Notes under the pieces: model-generated
Database searches by the model: none
What the model was told of the DNA's origin: nothing
What the model saw: the letters and a program-made list of their open reading frames with translations, nothing else
Shown here: one piece after another, positions 36,131-48,430 of the stretch
Layout of the letters: every line of letters starts with the position of its first letter
How positions within the stretch are numbered: the first letter of the stretch is position 1
Assembly (NCBI GenBank): GCA_013399855.1
Contig: VXAY01002202.1
Span: 453,132-517,131, forward strand
Length of the DNA stretch: 64,000 bases
Source of the DNA: Oxyruncus cristatus
Taxonomy: Eukaryota > Chordata > Aves > Passeriformes > Cotingidae
Direction of reading: 5' to 3'
Made by a program: the position numbers and the translations under genes

Positions 36131-39100
36131 GTGAAAGGATCAAATCTCAATTGTATCTCATCTCAGTTTTCTTGCAGATCTCCCAGTATGCTTGGAAGGG
36201 GTAACCACATGAGAATTTAGTATTGGTTTTTTCACCTCTTTGCTCTATTTGTTTGATTTGATAGAGGAATTTTCTGTCCCTCGGGTGTCTTTATAACCAA
36301 TTCAGAGCAGAGAGGAAACTTCAGGACAGGAATGAGTGACAAGGGGAGGGACAGGAGTTCACAGTCTCTGGGTTTGGCCACCTTGCTCTAGAGTTTGGCA
36401 TGAATCCAGTGCAATTTACATTCTCTGTGCATATCTTCCCTTTATGCAGAAGTGCTGCAAACTCAGCAGTATGCTTCTCTTCAATCAGTGCTGAGCTGAG
36501 TGTGACTATGGTTTAGGCACACTGATAATTGTCTGTCTGAAAAAAAGTTAAAGCAAGAACTGCAATTTTCATTTGAACACTAAATGCCAAAGGACAATCA
36601 CGAGTGCTTTACCGTGAGACCTCCTCAATCAGAACTTTGAGAGAGATTTTTCTGCATGGTGAACTGCAGTCTGAAAATAAACTTGTTAGAAAACTTTTCG
36701 TAATAATGAAGTTGTTTAGACAGAAGTTAATTCTTCATGTGGTTATTCATGCACCTCAGATACAGTAAGAAGGAAGAGAGACAATATTAGTATTCAGAAA
36801 ACAAATGGTGTAAGCTAGGGCTGTACCTAAGGTATTTGAGAGACAAAGACAGAAATAACTTGAAAGACTGAAGCCAAGGAAACCTCCAATAATATAACAG
36901 GAATATCTTATGAGAGCAACAATCCTTGGTAGCTATTAATGTAGCCCTCTAGCCCTATAAATGTAGTGTTACCATCATGTTTAACAGGCAATAGGATCAG
37001 GAATGAGGCTTGCCAGGCTTTGTCTAAGGTTACACTGGCCTACGTGCAGATTTGTTTCAACTTCTTTAGACATAAAAGCCATTTTATAATGACCAAGTGA
37101 CTGTTGTCTGATTAGTTTTATTTTTTATTATATAGTTTTGAGGTACAACCATGTGTTTATATTTTTAGAAGAAAACTCTCTGTGTAGAATGAAATATTCA
37201 GCACAGAATTAAATACTTGTAACTCTAGTATAATGTTGTAAGGCAGAATACAGGCATGGTATGATAGCAAATGCCTTGAAAGTGAGGATGCAGAACCCAG
37301 TGTTGGTGAGTAAAACTTCAAGAGGATAGGTGAGACACACAGACGACATTAGAAACCACAGAGATGTAAACAATTCACCAGATGAAGAAACAGAGATAAG
37401 GGATGCTGTCAAATTGGGTTTAGGGATAACAAAGAGAATGAAGAACAAGTATCTGACATACTTTTGACAGGTAATATCTACTAAATGTAGATGTAACATG
37501 GAGGTGCAAACCAATGAAGAAAGAGAAAAAATAAGTATGAGATAAAGTGTTTTAAACCAGCTCTAATGTATAAAAATTTCCTCTTTTTAAAAGAAGAGGA
37601 AGAAACTGTCAGCATTATGATCTGCCCTTCGAGAGGCTTGGGAAACTGTGAGCTTTCTCTATAGCTTTCCCCCATGTCCAGACTGAAACCACAACCTTCA
37701 GATCCACTCAGAAACACTAAAAGTGTGAGTGTAAAAGTAGGAAAAGGGGTATATATATGGAAGATTGAGTGTAACAATTTTAACTGTATTATTAGTGAGA
37801 TTTCCCACAATATTATGCTATGTTTTTTCAGTAATAGTAAAATCTGGACTTAGACTGTTAGGATTTCAGTGTTACTAATAATGTATCTTACTTAGCTCTA
37901 CATATTAGACGTGTTTCCTTTTTGTTTCAAATGAGGGGTTTGAATGCAATTTTAGTAAGCAGTCTGTTTCAATTTTAGTACCTGGGATTAATTTTAACAG
38001 TACATTGAAATACTTGATAAATTAGTGGAATCTCTGATTCTTGAAAGTTGTTAATATGAGTGGTTAAAATTGAGATCTTTTTTAGACCGTTACAGACAGT
38101 TATTTGTCAGCATATGCCAAGTTTATGAAGGGAAACTCCAAGACAACGGTAACACATCACATTATATGATTTTCAGAATGCCTACACAATGTATTATCTC
38201 TTCTGTTCAATTAATTCAACAAGACTAAAGATTTAATTACCTTGCTTTGAGCAGTTGCATACTATAGTAGTAATTGGGAACTCATCCTCAACATCAGCCC
38301 TAGTTCACTGTTACTTCTCCATTTTCTCTCAAAAACAAACAATAAAGCAGGTAAGTTGATGCAATATCATAAGTAAATTATGCATTCTTTGACAAAAGCG
38401 TATGAAGAGCCAAACAGTATGAGGAACAGAGGTAAAAACTAAATTACCAGAGAGGATCATTGTAGAAAAATAAGCCTGCTTGCAAACAAGCAAAATCTTC
38501 ACTGGCTGCAATTTTAAAACAGGAAACACAACCCAAAACAAGGTTCTTTAGCATTTTTTTAAAGATTAAAGAAAATAGAATGATGCAGATGGAAAGACTA
38601 AGTTGTGACTGTGTTTGAAATGCTGCTTGTTTCAATATTTTGCTCAGATGACATACTTCTGGAGAAAAATAGTCCTGAGACCTGCAGGGTTCAGATGTGT
38701 TCAGGATTCGATGTCCATGAAGTAAGGATACTGCTGCTGTCCACCACAAGATTTTTCTGGAAGACACGTAATTAAGTCCCAAAACAATCTTCAGAGGTAA
38801 ATGGAGGAGTTCCACCCACCTGAACTGTGTGTATTAGGTGGTGACTACTGAGAAGCATCCTATTATGTTAATCTTTAGTATTTACATTTTATTGTTTACT
38901 TTGATTAACATTTTCCTATATTATGATTTCCTGCTGTTGTCTCCTTCTCACAGTTTCCTACTAAAGGGAACATAATTTGATTTATATTGAAGTAATTAAA
39001 ATATGATTGACCAAAGAAACAAACTACTGGTAGAAGTTTTGTTCTCAAGAGATAGTCTATATTTTGCTGAGGGGCTAATGTCTATTTCTTAGGTTTATAT

Positions 39101-39244
39101 CTTGTTTCTAAAGTCTGTATCTTTAATCTGTTTACAGTGCTGTGAATTGTTTTATCTATGTGTGTGACATTCTTACTAAAACTAAGATTCCTTCATAATA
39201 ATTTCAATCATCACATGCATCTTCATTTTAACATGGATTTACAG
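36131..39244. other. AT-rich stretch between weak exon candidates
   Basis: No repeat family recognised. A strong donor (TTG/gtgagt) at 37306 follows a 59-bp open segment (37247-37305), but its acceptor has a poor pyrimidine tract. Minus frames of 100-109 codons (37209-37514 and 37481-37810) have no domain. Confidence 0.45.
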
Positions 39245-39327
39245 ATCCCAAATAGATTAACTGACTTACACAAACAGCCTGCAGTTTTCCTGCCAACCCC
39301 AAGAAGGTGGACACCTCAGCCCTCAAG
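39245..39327 (+). CDS. Candidate internal exon of an unidentified protein
   Basis: The 83-bp segment lies between an acceptor (catcttcattttaacatggatttacag) and a strong donor (CAAG/gtaaga). Only the phase-0 frame is open throughout: 27 codons plus two bases, starting IPNRLTDLHKQPAVF and rich in Pro, Arg and Trp. Local base composition is more GC-rich than the flanks. An alternative acceptor at 39277 would open a second frame. The family is unknown. It is short enough that an open frame alone carries little weight, so the splice sites are the main support. Confidence 0.27.
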
Positions 39328-40084
39328 GTAAGAAAGAAGTGAAGAATGCTGTGACTAATGGAATTTAATAGATTTAGATCTGACCTCAGTCTTTGTCTTC
39401 TCTGTCATCTTGTCTTCACACGGGTCCTCATGTCAGAGATGCTGCTCCCTGTTACATCTGTCACAGTGGGATCCTTGGCCCCTTCTTAGTGGCTGTCACT
39501 GAAAGGACATGCAATCGAAAGTGTTGAGGAAGATTTAATCTCTCTGTTGCACAGCTCAGTGATTTAGTAGGTTCAGCAATGTGACATGCTGAATCAGCTC
39601 TGCCACTGATGTTAGGAGTCTCTGACTACTTGGTGATTATGTGTGGATTTGTTGAACAGGTTATGCTACATAAGAGGAAAATGACGGTAGTCAAGTACAG
39701 TAGAAACACTTACAGTGAAGTGGTGTGAAAATCCCAAACAGCCTCTGTGCATTTTAATAAACTTTTTCATCAAGCTGCATACAGTGATGCCTCTAGAAAA
39801 ACTTCCTTTCAGATACTAAACCCCTTCATTAGGGTTTAGAGTCTAGACACATCAAATAGTGTTTCTAGATAGTGTTAAACAATGAGGATGATTGTCTTCT
39901 CTTTTCGTACAAAAGCAAAAGCAGAGAAGAAAGCATTGCACCTGTTGCTGCAGATTCTCTCAGCTGGAAGTAAAAAGCAGTTAGGCTAATTATTCTGTAG
40001 ATGCTTTACCTTTTACTACAAGTTATGCAGTAAAAGCACTTGGAAACAAAACAATTTGATTTTTCACTATGGGACCCTCTTCAA
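39328..40084. other. No assigned feature
   Basis: Unremarkable AT-rich sequence. A short inverted repeat CTAAACCC / GGGTTTAG occurs at 39816-39839 around an 8-base loop. Nothing else is supported. Confidence 0.5.
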
Positions 40085-40665
40085 GGACTGAAGACTGCTA
40101 AGCAGAGATGAAATCCACCTGGCCAAACAGGGCAAAAGCATCCTTGCCAGCTGGCTCGCCAACGTGTTGAGGAGAGTTTGACACTAGAAATTAGAGTGAA
40201 CAGAGGTGTCAGCCTTTAGTCAAGTGAGAAAATGGTGAACTAGGTTGGCAAGCACAGGGTGCAGGTTGATGTGGATAAGACAGACTTAATCAACAAAACA
40301 GAGCAGAAAAGTGTGAATCCCAAATGTTCTAACACAAATAAGGGAGAGCCAAGAGGACAGCACTAAAGGGGAAGCTTTCACACTTTTTCTGGGAAATTAG
40401 CATGAGCAAGTGCCCCTCTCATGTCCCTGCACACTAATGCATTCAGCACAGGGAACAAAAGGAGGAACTACAGCTCTGCACACAGTTGCAGGGCTATGAT
40501 CTTGTTAGCACCACAGGTGTGGTGGGATAGCTCACACGACTGGAGTGCAGTGATAGGTGGGGACAGGCTTTTTAAGAATTACATGCTGGGGAAAGAAGGG
40601 AGAGTTTCCTTTTGTGTGAGAAAAACAACTGCAGTGCTGCTATTTTTTTTGTCCATCCAAACACT
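40085..40665 (+). mobile_element. CR1 LINE fragment spanning ORF1 end and ORF2 start
   Basis: At 40107-40181 a frame reads DEIHLAKQGKSILASWLANV and stops, matching the C-terminal end of the CR1 ORF1 esterase domain, where the D-x-x-H pair supplies catalytic residues. After ~240 bp, a degenerate frame from 40421 reads TNAFSTGNK and then WWDSSHDW, matching the N-terminal endonuclease domain of CR1 ORF2. The expected Glu before the WWD box is Gln here (codon 40514-40516), so the nuclease would be inactive. Most CR1 copies keep only their 3' end, so this internal 5' segment is unusual. The following open frame to 40888 no longer resembles CR1 and is probably chance. Confidence 0.85.
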
Positions 40666-41118
40666 TCCACCTTGCAGTGGTCAGACAAATTACAGGGGTA
40701 AGAAAGTGCATCAAAAGGAGCATATTTGGGGTCAATGGCTGCCTTGCTTTTTCCACTTCCACCCACAGAAGGACCATGTTGCTGTAGAGACAGCTCTACG
40801 ATCTACAACAGGAAATTTCTCCATCTGGTTCAAGTCAGTTTGCCAACAAAAAGGTAAATACACTATTCCTGATTTAGGATTAGTATAGCGGAGGGAGCTG
40901 AGGGGGTGAACTCTATTCTTGTTGGTGAATAAATCATAAAAACTCATAACATTTCATTTTTCACACAAAAAATACAACTGGCCATAGATGAGTGATGTTA
41001 TCTATATCTAGTCAAATTCCTTTTCAATGTTTTGCAATTATATCATACAGATAAATGTCAAATTGAAGGATAATATCTAGAAATAACCTTTATATCTTAA
41101 AAGAAGGCAGAAGATAAT
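40666..41118. other. Diverged tail of the CR1 piece or unique DNA
   Basis: The CR1 similarity fades after ~40665. The frame continues to 40888 without a recognisable CR1 motif. Nothing else is seen. Confidence 0.4.
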
Positions 41119-41470
41119 TGTGGTGGGTTGATTTTGGTGGGCTGCCAGACCCCAACCAGACTTTCTATTTCTTCTCGTCCTCAACAGAGCATGGTGAGAA
41201 AATAAGAAGGAAAAGCTCATGAGCCAAGATAAAACCCTCAACAGCTACCACCACAGGAAAACCAGACTGGAGTAGGGACTAGGGGAAAATTAATTTAAGT
41301 TACTGCTGATTAAAATAGATTTGAATTATGAGAAACAAAACCTAAAACACTTCCACACACTTTCTCAGGCTCAACTTTCACTCCTTTCTCATCTCCTCTA
41401 CCTCCTCCCTCTCCCTGAGCTGTGCAAGGCTCATGGGGAAAGAGGTTATGGTTCATAACTGTTTTGAAAC
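41119..41470 (-). mobile_element. ERVL-type LTR fragment (minus strand)
   Basis: Begins TGTGGTGGGTTGA at 41119, the reverse complement of the 3' end of the common avian ERVL LTR. It then shows in order 'gggaaaattaatttaagtta' (reversed AATAAATT polyadenylation area), 'gattatgaga..aacaaaacctaaaac'-like text at 41325-41350, and the C/T-rich 'ctcatctcctctacctcctcc' block. It is truncated on its right side (LTR 5' part missing). No internal ERV sequence is attached. Confidence 0.85.
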
Positions 41471-43951
41471 AATACCTGGGCACAGATACAGGGTGCAATA
41501 ACACAGCAGAATTAGGATAAATTGGGAGAAAAGTATTTCCTTATTATTATGAAACCATACCCACTAGTATATTTTATATATAGAATAGATACTTAGAAAA
41601 ATATGCTTGTACTCACATTAGATCTACATGATAATCACAAATCAGCCATTGAGGGCCAAGACCTCAGAATTTAAGGGTGATTCCTACAGTGATTATGTTC
41701 CTCTCAAGTCAGGTGGGCATATTCAATGATGAAAACATTGTGCAGTCTCTCTGTGCCATTTAAATGAAAAGGTAGTTAAAACTTTGTAACAAAGGTGTAT
41801 CAAGATATTGGCAAGTGATCTGCAGTCAGAACACATTCACTGCGTAGACTTCAACTTGTGTTGGTCTCTGGAGATGCATATGATCACCAGCAAATTGAAG
41901 GCTGCAGGGTTTTTAATTGCTTGTTGTCGGTGCATAGAGGTTGTATTTCATATCATGAATTTTAAGTTGTCCATCCTTCCTTTGTTTCCTAATTATATGC
42001 ATATGCACGAGAAAGGTACAGAGTCAAATCAAGTTCTGCAGTTGCAGTAACAGCTCTTGAATACATGTCATAAATTTATTTATGTTATAGGGTTTTTCTG
42101 AATAGAATAGTAGAAAGATGATCTTGCCTATTATCTCACAGGTTCAGCTCAGCTTTCCTTTGGTATGTGTTAAGTGTAGTGTTTTCTGCCATAAATAAAT
42201 TAAGCCTTAATAATACAAATCCAAAACTAGTGAACTTTTTAATTTGTGAATCTAAAATGGGGAAATTTACAGCTAAGGCACTGGAAATGGAGTGTCATAC
42301 TAAAACAAAAGGAATTCTATTTGAATAATTAAAAAAAAAAAACAACAAATGAGATACAAATGAAAGAAATAATTAAAACACAAATTTTTCAGAGGCAGAC
42401 TACATTACACAGATGTCTAGAAATAGGCATCAATCTCTATGTTGCACCTATCTTTCCTGTAGTTAAAGCTCAGATCTATTGAATCTCCATGCAAACAGTT
42501 TTGTCTTACCACTAAAGAAGGCTTCCTAACCTCTGAGACCAAAAAAAATCAAATTGCAGATGTGAAATCCTGTCCCCAGTAAAGCCAAATCACAACTCAA
42601 AAACCTGTAGTTTGGAAACAGTGTTTCAAATAAAGTATCCATTGTTTTTTATGGTAGTGTCTTCTTGTTCAAGTAATACTGGTGAACCCTCTGGAGATAT
42701 CTAAAGGATGAAGATGCTTAAGGAGAGTCACTCATATAAAACTTAAAATGTAACTAGCATGTTAATTATATAACCTCTAAATATTTTTTTTTAAGTCTGT
42801 TCTTACACAAACCTGAAAAATTATGGGAGATTTAAATTACATGTAAGATTAGGAATCAAAATTGTCTGCTTATTTCTTGGAAAGCTCTGGTCAAATTCTG
42901 ATAAAATTACATTCCTAGAACTTACTAGTGCAGAAGAATTATAGGCAATAGAAAGCAAATAACAAAAAAATAACTTTATTAAATTGGACTAAATAGGGGT
43001 AACAAGGCTTATCACTTAATCACATTTGTCAAAATTAAATGCAAAGTCCTGTTTGACTAGTTTAAAAGCTGATTGAGTGATACAAAAATGTTCCTCCAAA
43101 AAAAAATTTGATAAAAATTTTATTGACAGGATCAGTACTCATGTACATCTGCTTCATCAAAAACAGAGTATATATGGCATAAAGGAAAAAAACCCTCCAA
43201 CATACAGTAATTTGCAGAATCATAAATTAAAAGATCTGTGAAAGCTTAAATTGAGTTTTGTCCATAAATATTTTATTTTCAGCAAAAGCTGTTATTTCCA
43301 TTGTTCTGCAGGTTCTACTAGACCAAGGCAGCAGGGTGGTTCCAAGTAGTAGGCTTTTCATTATTTCAAAAATGGTAAAAAGAAATTCAAGTCTGTCATT
43401 GACAATATTATTTGCAGTCTCTTTTACTTTTCCTTTTCTATTGCAAGTGCAATATTAAGAATAAAGAAATGGCTATCTTCAAAATCAATTTATGGGAAAT
43501 TTTTGTTTCTTTGAGAATGATATTGGAATAATCTAAATTGCTGTCATTGAAATTCAGCCTATAACTCTAGATCGAAATGGAAATTTCACAAAGGAGTCTT
43601 TTAGGATACGTGATGACTTTCTACACTTTTATTGTAGTGATTCTCCAACAATCCATATGATAGTCCTTCATAATTATTATAATTTAAATTCACCTGGTAA
43701 ATCTATTGTTTTTTTCTGATTTCAATACTTTTCCCTTTTTTTTTGAAGAGAAACAAGTAGAATCTCTTTGATCTACTCACTGCATTTATTTTTATAACAA
43801 TTTATAATACACAATAGTCATAAGTTTTTCTTGTTGTGCAAGAAATTATCCTCAATTCGTGGAGAAGCTCCAAATTGCACAAACATAATAGTTACAAAAA
43901 TTGTAAACAACATCAGTGCTGAAAAAACTGTTTCAATAGGAATAAAAAGAT

Positions 43952-43990
43952 ACAGTGTGTATGTGTGTCTCTGTGTACGCGTGCGTGTAT
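43952..43990. repeat. Degenerate (TG)n microsatellite
   Basis: Alternating TG/TA/CG dinucleotides including GTACGCGTGCGTGTATG, a purine-pyrimidine alternation of about 39 bp. Confidence 0.75.
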
Positions 43991-44264
43991 GTTCCAGTAG
44001 ATTATTTGACCCATTCCCCTTAAAACCAGTCCTCCAATTGGGATGTTACTTGTTGGTAGAAATTTTGAAAATTGATACTTTCACTGTATTGTCAGCAATT
44101 ATGACAATGCAAGAGAAAAATTGTTCATATGTTCCACTATGCACTCAACACTATCTGTTATTCATATAAAATTGCCATGTGATCTTCATTATGGAAAGGA
44201 CAATATATATTAGTAGTAGTACCTGAGAAATGAATTATAGATTCAAACCTATAGGCTTTTAAAG

Positions 44265-44280
44265 TTTTTTTTTTTTTTTT
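44265..44280. repeat. Poly-T (16)
   Basis: A perfect run of 16 T. No retroposon body is recognised next to it. Confidence 0.9.
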
Positions 44281-45125
44281 CTTAGCTAAAATAGCAGGCA
44301 TGTAAATCATTGAATGTTTAACTATTATTTTCTAAAGAACAGAGAATAAGAGAAAAGAAAGCCTATTTGACTTTCAATATTTCAGTTGGCTTCAATGTGA
44401 GACACATTTGGAGAGCGGTGTTTAAAGTATTTACAACGTTTTTAATTTAGAGATATTTTACTTCAGTGAAACAGTTACTGGAGATTAGTGAAAATTCATT
44501 CACTATGAAGAAAAACGTATCTGATTTTACATCAAATACAGTGTATTCCTTGTGGGATATGGCTGATTGTGCATAGAAATATTGGGCAGCATGCCAGAGT
44601 GTTGTATTTCTCAAGAATATAGCTCAGAGGCAAGTCAACAATAGTACTATTTGATTTGTTGCCTGCCTAGACATGCAGTTAGAAACTATATTACTTCATA
44701 TACAATATTTTTATTTGCCCTTTCTGTGACTTTTGGAGTTTTACCAAAAAATCTACCTAACATGTTCAGTTTTCTACCTGAGTTTTCTGCAGACTACAAA
44801 TAATCAAGCAATTTCATGTGAGAAGTGAACTACTATAAATATTTGTCTTTACTGTTCTCTACTAAAAGCCCCATTTTATTAATACCTCACAAGAGTTTTC
44901 TGAAAAAAACCAAAGTCATTAACCTGTTTCTAAGAGTCAACAGACTAAGAGATTTTTATAATTATGTGCACATTGAAAACAGTCATTATGAAACTATAGT
45001 TCACTTCTATTTAAAATGTATTTTTATTGTTTCTCTTATTCCTTTTTTCTTTGACTAGCTATGTAGAAAACTTATGCTATATATCCATTTTGCCATCTGC
45101 TGCCCCTCTTTTACTTTAGCAGTAC

Positions 45126-45170
45126 AAATATATATATACTCCCTCTATATATACACACATATATAGCTTG
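45126..45170. repeat. TA/CA microsatellite
   Basis: ATATATATA followed by CTATATATACACACATATATAG, about 45 bp. Confidence 0.85.
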
Positions 45171-45598
45171 CTTCCAATGCACATTTCTCTCTTGACAAGT
45201 ACAAATAATTTATAGACACAATTTATTGCAAGATAGAAATATGCTGATAGAAAGAAGAGAGAACCACCTTCTATTTAGGGAAAAGCAATATAGTACCCAG
45301 AGTTGTAATAAACTGCATATTTTGTTAGGAAAGATATTTTATTGATTTATTTTCCACTTGTGCATTACAGGTTTTCTGTAATTCAAGTACTGATTTTTTT
45401 AAAAAAAATATCATAGCTTAAGTTACCAGAAGAGGAAAATCATTTTCCCCACTCATATATTTGGTGTGAGCTGTCCTTAAATGTGAGTAAAATGGCCGTA
45501 CTTAACCCTGTAATAATCCACCATTCCCTCTGAGTTAGCACAGAGAAACAAGGTATCTCTTCAGACATCAGTCTGCGGATGGCCTTCTCAAAGGGGGG

Positions 45599-45613
45599 AA
45601 AAAAAAAAAAAAA
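45599..45613. repeat. Poly-A (15) after G6
   Basis: A run of 15 A directly follows GGGGGG (45593-45598). It could be a retroposon tail, but the preceding ~70 bp match no element that I know. Confidence 0.85.
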
Positions 45614-46837
45614 CACCTCATCTCAAAACCACCTGCTTGAGATTGACCTCCACATGCCAAATCCCTCTGCAGGCACGTCTTAACAGCCATTTATCTCTGA
45701 CACACCCCAGGCGCTGACTTTCCCTGAGGGCAGAGAGAAACAGCAATACAGGATGTTATTTCCTGAGTAATTAAAAATACCCTTGGCAGACTGGTTCAGC
45801 TTTCTCCCTCAGACACTCCTGGGCCTGGTGACCTGCTCCTGACCTCAGCAATTTCTACCCCTGGAGGTATCTGAGTCAATGTCTGTCTTTCAGGCACGTG
45901 CATATACACCTGAGAAATAGTCCTTTGTTGATGATTTTTTATGATGGAGTTGTCAATAGCATTTCTCACCTCTTGAAAGATATCCTCTGTCCATTTTGGT
46001 TAAAAAAATGTGTTAAAAATAACTATGAGTTACAAAACTACTACTTTTCATCTGTGAAGTGACAGCTAAGAAATGTAGCAAATGTGCAATATGACACATC
46101 AAGTATTCTGAGAATATAAAAATAATAAAATTCCATAGCTAAATGGAGTTTAAAGATGCCAAGATGGTTAAAGATGTTACTACCCTAAATAGGATTAACA
46201 TTTGTGTAGAAACAGTTATTTTGCTGAAACTGGATGATTTCCATGCCAATTTTAATGTGTATTAGATCCACTATCTCTATAACATTTTGCTGACTTGACT
46301 CAAATTATCATTCAAAATAAGGCAAACTAGTCATGGAATAATATTTTTTTCCAGTGTTTAACTGTAAAGAAATAAAAGAGACATGGCATGGAAGTCATGT
46401 TCTTTTAGCAGGCATTAAAAAACATTTACACAGAAACATCCTTGGAAAATAAAATGTAAGCATTTAATTGCTGATTGGTGAAGCTTAGGTCAAAGATAAA
46501 TTACAACAGGTGAGAATTAATACTAGAAATAAGATGATCATGTTCCAATTGGACTCTTATTCTGCCTTGCAGGTGAATGTATTGTAGAGGTAAAAGACTA
46601 TTCTGTTACTTAAAACTTAAATTCTATTATAACTAAAGTAAGAAGCCCTGAGACTCCAATGCATGTCTGTTGATTACACATAGTCCAGTGGTCACAATGC
46701 ATTTAGAAAGGGCAAATCCTCTTTTTAAATTCTTCTTTCTGATCCAACAAATTTCAGGGTCTTGGCATTTATTACTAATGCGGCACCTGAAACACCAGTC
46801 CACGGGGAGTAACAGGCTGGAATTCTTCTGGCTGCCT

Positions 46838-47458
46838 CTTCAACATCTTCATTAACCACTTGGATGTAGGACTGAAAGGGATACTAAGCAAGTTTGCAGA
46901 TGATACAAAATTGGGAGGAGCTGTTGACTCCCTCAAAGGAGAGACTTTGATAAAATTAGAGGCTTCAGCAATCAGTGAACATAGGAAGTTCAACAAGGGA
47001 AGGTGCTGGATTCTGCACCTGGGGTGGGGCAACTCCGACTGTATGTACAGACTGGGGAACAAGATGCTGGAAAGCAGCGCCATGGAAAGGGTCCTACTTG
47101 ATGACAAGTTGAATATGAGTCAGCAGTGCCCTGGCAGCCAGGGTCAGTCATGTCCTGGGGAGCATCAGGCAAAACATTGCCAGCTGGTTGAGGGAGAGGA
47201 TTGTTTGTCCCGCTCTGCTCTGCACTGGTGCAGCCTCACTTTGAATATTTTGTGCTGTTTTGGGTACCACAATATTAGGAAGATATTAAGCTGTTAGATA
47301 GTGTCCAAAGGAGGGAAACAAAGATGGTGAAGGGCCTTGATGGAAAGTTGTATGAGGAGTGGCTCAGGTCACTTAGCCTGTTCAGCCTGGAGGAGACTGA
47401 GGGGAGACCCCATCAAAGTCTACAGCTTGAGGGAAAGAGGAGGGGCAGGCGCTGATAC
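46838..47458 (+). mobile_element. CR1 LINE ORF2 fragment with reverse-transcriptase motif
   Basis: A plus-strand CR1 segment. An open frame of 145 codons (46860-47297) contains the catalytic reverse-transcriptase box FADDTKLGG (DD codons at 46899-46904), followed by the region 'aagttcaacaagggaaggtgctgg' and 'ctgcacctggggtgg'. Later blocks 'gtcctggggagcatcaggcaaaac', 'agcctgttcagcctggaggagactgaggggagacc' continue the CR1 order after frame breaks. The 3' tail is absent, so this copy is truncated at both ends. The reading frame belongs to the retrotransposon and not to a host gene. Confidence 0.93.
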
Positions 47459-47885
47459 GTGTAATGTTGGGCAATACAATCAAGAGGTCTGTGTAGTCCT
47501 CTGACAAGTCTATCCCTGATTAATACAAGCCAATGTCAGGAATTACAGTTTTACATGTTTTTCAACCAGATTGGAGTCATGCATTAGTATTTGTAAGGAT
47601 GTCAGATGTACACCACACAGACACATATGGTCAGTGAAAAATGAGGGTTAAAATAGTGGGTTAATGCATCACATTTTCAAAATCTACTTAGGTCTTCAGA
47701 GTAAAGGTGGAATCTTCAATGTGAGTAAAATCCTATTTATGACAGCTGTGTTATGGGAGATGCAGATCTAAATACAGATGTCAAGCGAAATAGCTAAGCA
47801 TATGTAGATGCCCCAGATCTTTGATGAATATTCTGTTTCTTTGGACTTTTTGCAAAAATCTGTCAGTCTTCAGTTTCATTCAGCT

Positions 47886-48430
47886 TCACTTTTGTAATTT
47901 TTCTGCTGCTTCTCTATGTAGCTTCCTCTTTGTATCTCTGAGCAAGCTATTCCCTGTGTCTGGCCATCCTGACTGCTTGCTCACTTCAGTACTTTCAAGT
48001 ATAATTTCTTCTGTGAAGACTGCAAGAAGAATAAATTCAGATAGCCATAGTACAAGAAGAAGGTGGGAACACCTGTAAGGAGGAGCAGTCATTGTTTCTG
48101 GCTCACCACTAAACAGAAAATAGCAATGACTAATACTGCCTTTTGTGAACATAAGGAGGCTTACAGGAATGTCATCTTGAACACTCTCATCCTCTGACAG
48201 TGATGTATCACTAATAAAAGAGTCCCTGTTGTGAAAGAACTTCCTTCATGGCTGCTGCCAAAAGGTCGTTCCTGTTCAGCTAATGTGCCTGTGGATCTGC
48301 ATCCACTGCTGGTGTTCTTAAGTTTCAAACCCACAGAGGGAACTTCTTGGTCTGTTTTAAACTGCTGCCTGAGTTTCATCATTAAAGAAACTTGTTCCTC
48401 ATTCCCTGCCAGCTGCTGCCATCATTTAGC
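47886..48430 (-). pseudogene. Coding-like minus-strand segment, unidentified, frame-shifted
   Basis: On the minus strand one frame is open from about 48415 to a stop at 48161. It includes a polar stretch (QQLAGNEEQVSLMMKLRQQF, then KLKNTSSGCRSTGTLAEQERP). Near 48215 a second frame takes over with SLSEDESVQDDIP. It meets a possible donor (CCT/gtaagc, about 48159) and later a possible acceptor (ttcttcttgcag, about 48020), after which FTEEIILESTEVSKQSGWPD reads on. Either two exons with a ~140-bp intron and a frameshift, or an old pseudogene, would explain it. I do not recognise the protein, and chance is not excluded in this purine-rich strand. Confidence 0.22.

Larger units (their letters stand above)
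41471..46837. other. AT-rich stretch with simple repeats and a GC-elevated block
   Basis: Contains a degenerate TG repeat (43952-43990), a T16 run (44265-44280), a TA/CA tract (45126-45170) and an A15 run (45599-45613). The latter sits inside a noticeably GC-richer block (about 45520-45905) that I cannot assign. No gene is recognised. Confidence 0.5.

Noticed and set aside
38444..38815. 123-codon minus frame with an acceptor-like start
   Set aside because: All three minus frames give equally plausible-looking fragments with stops. No donor fits and no family is recognised.
39816..39839. CTAAACCC / GGGTTTAG inverted repeat resembling telomere units
   Set aside because: Only one unit on each side and in inverted order. 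Not an interstitial telomeric array.
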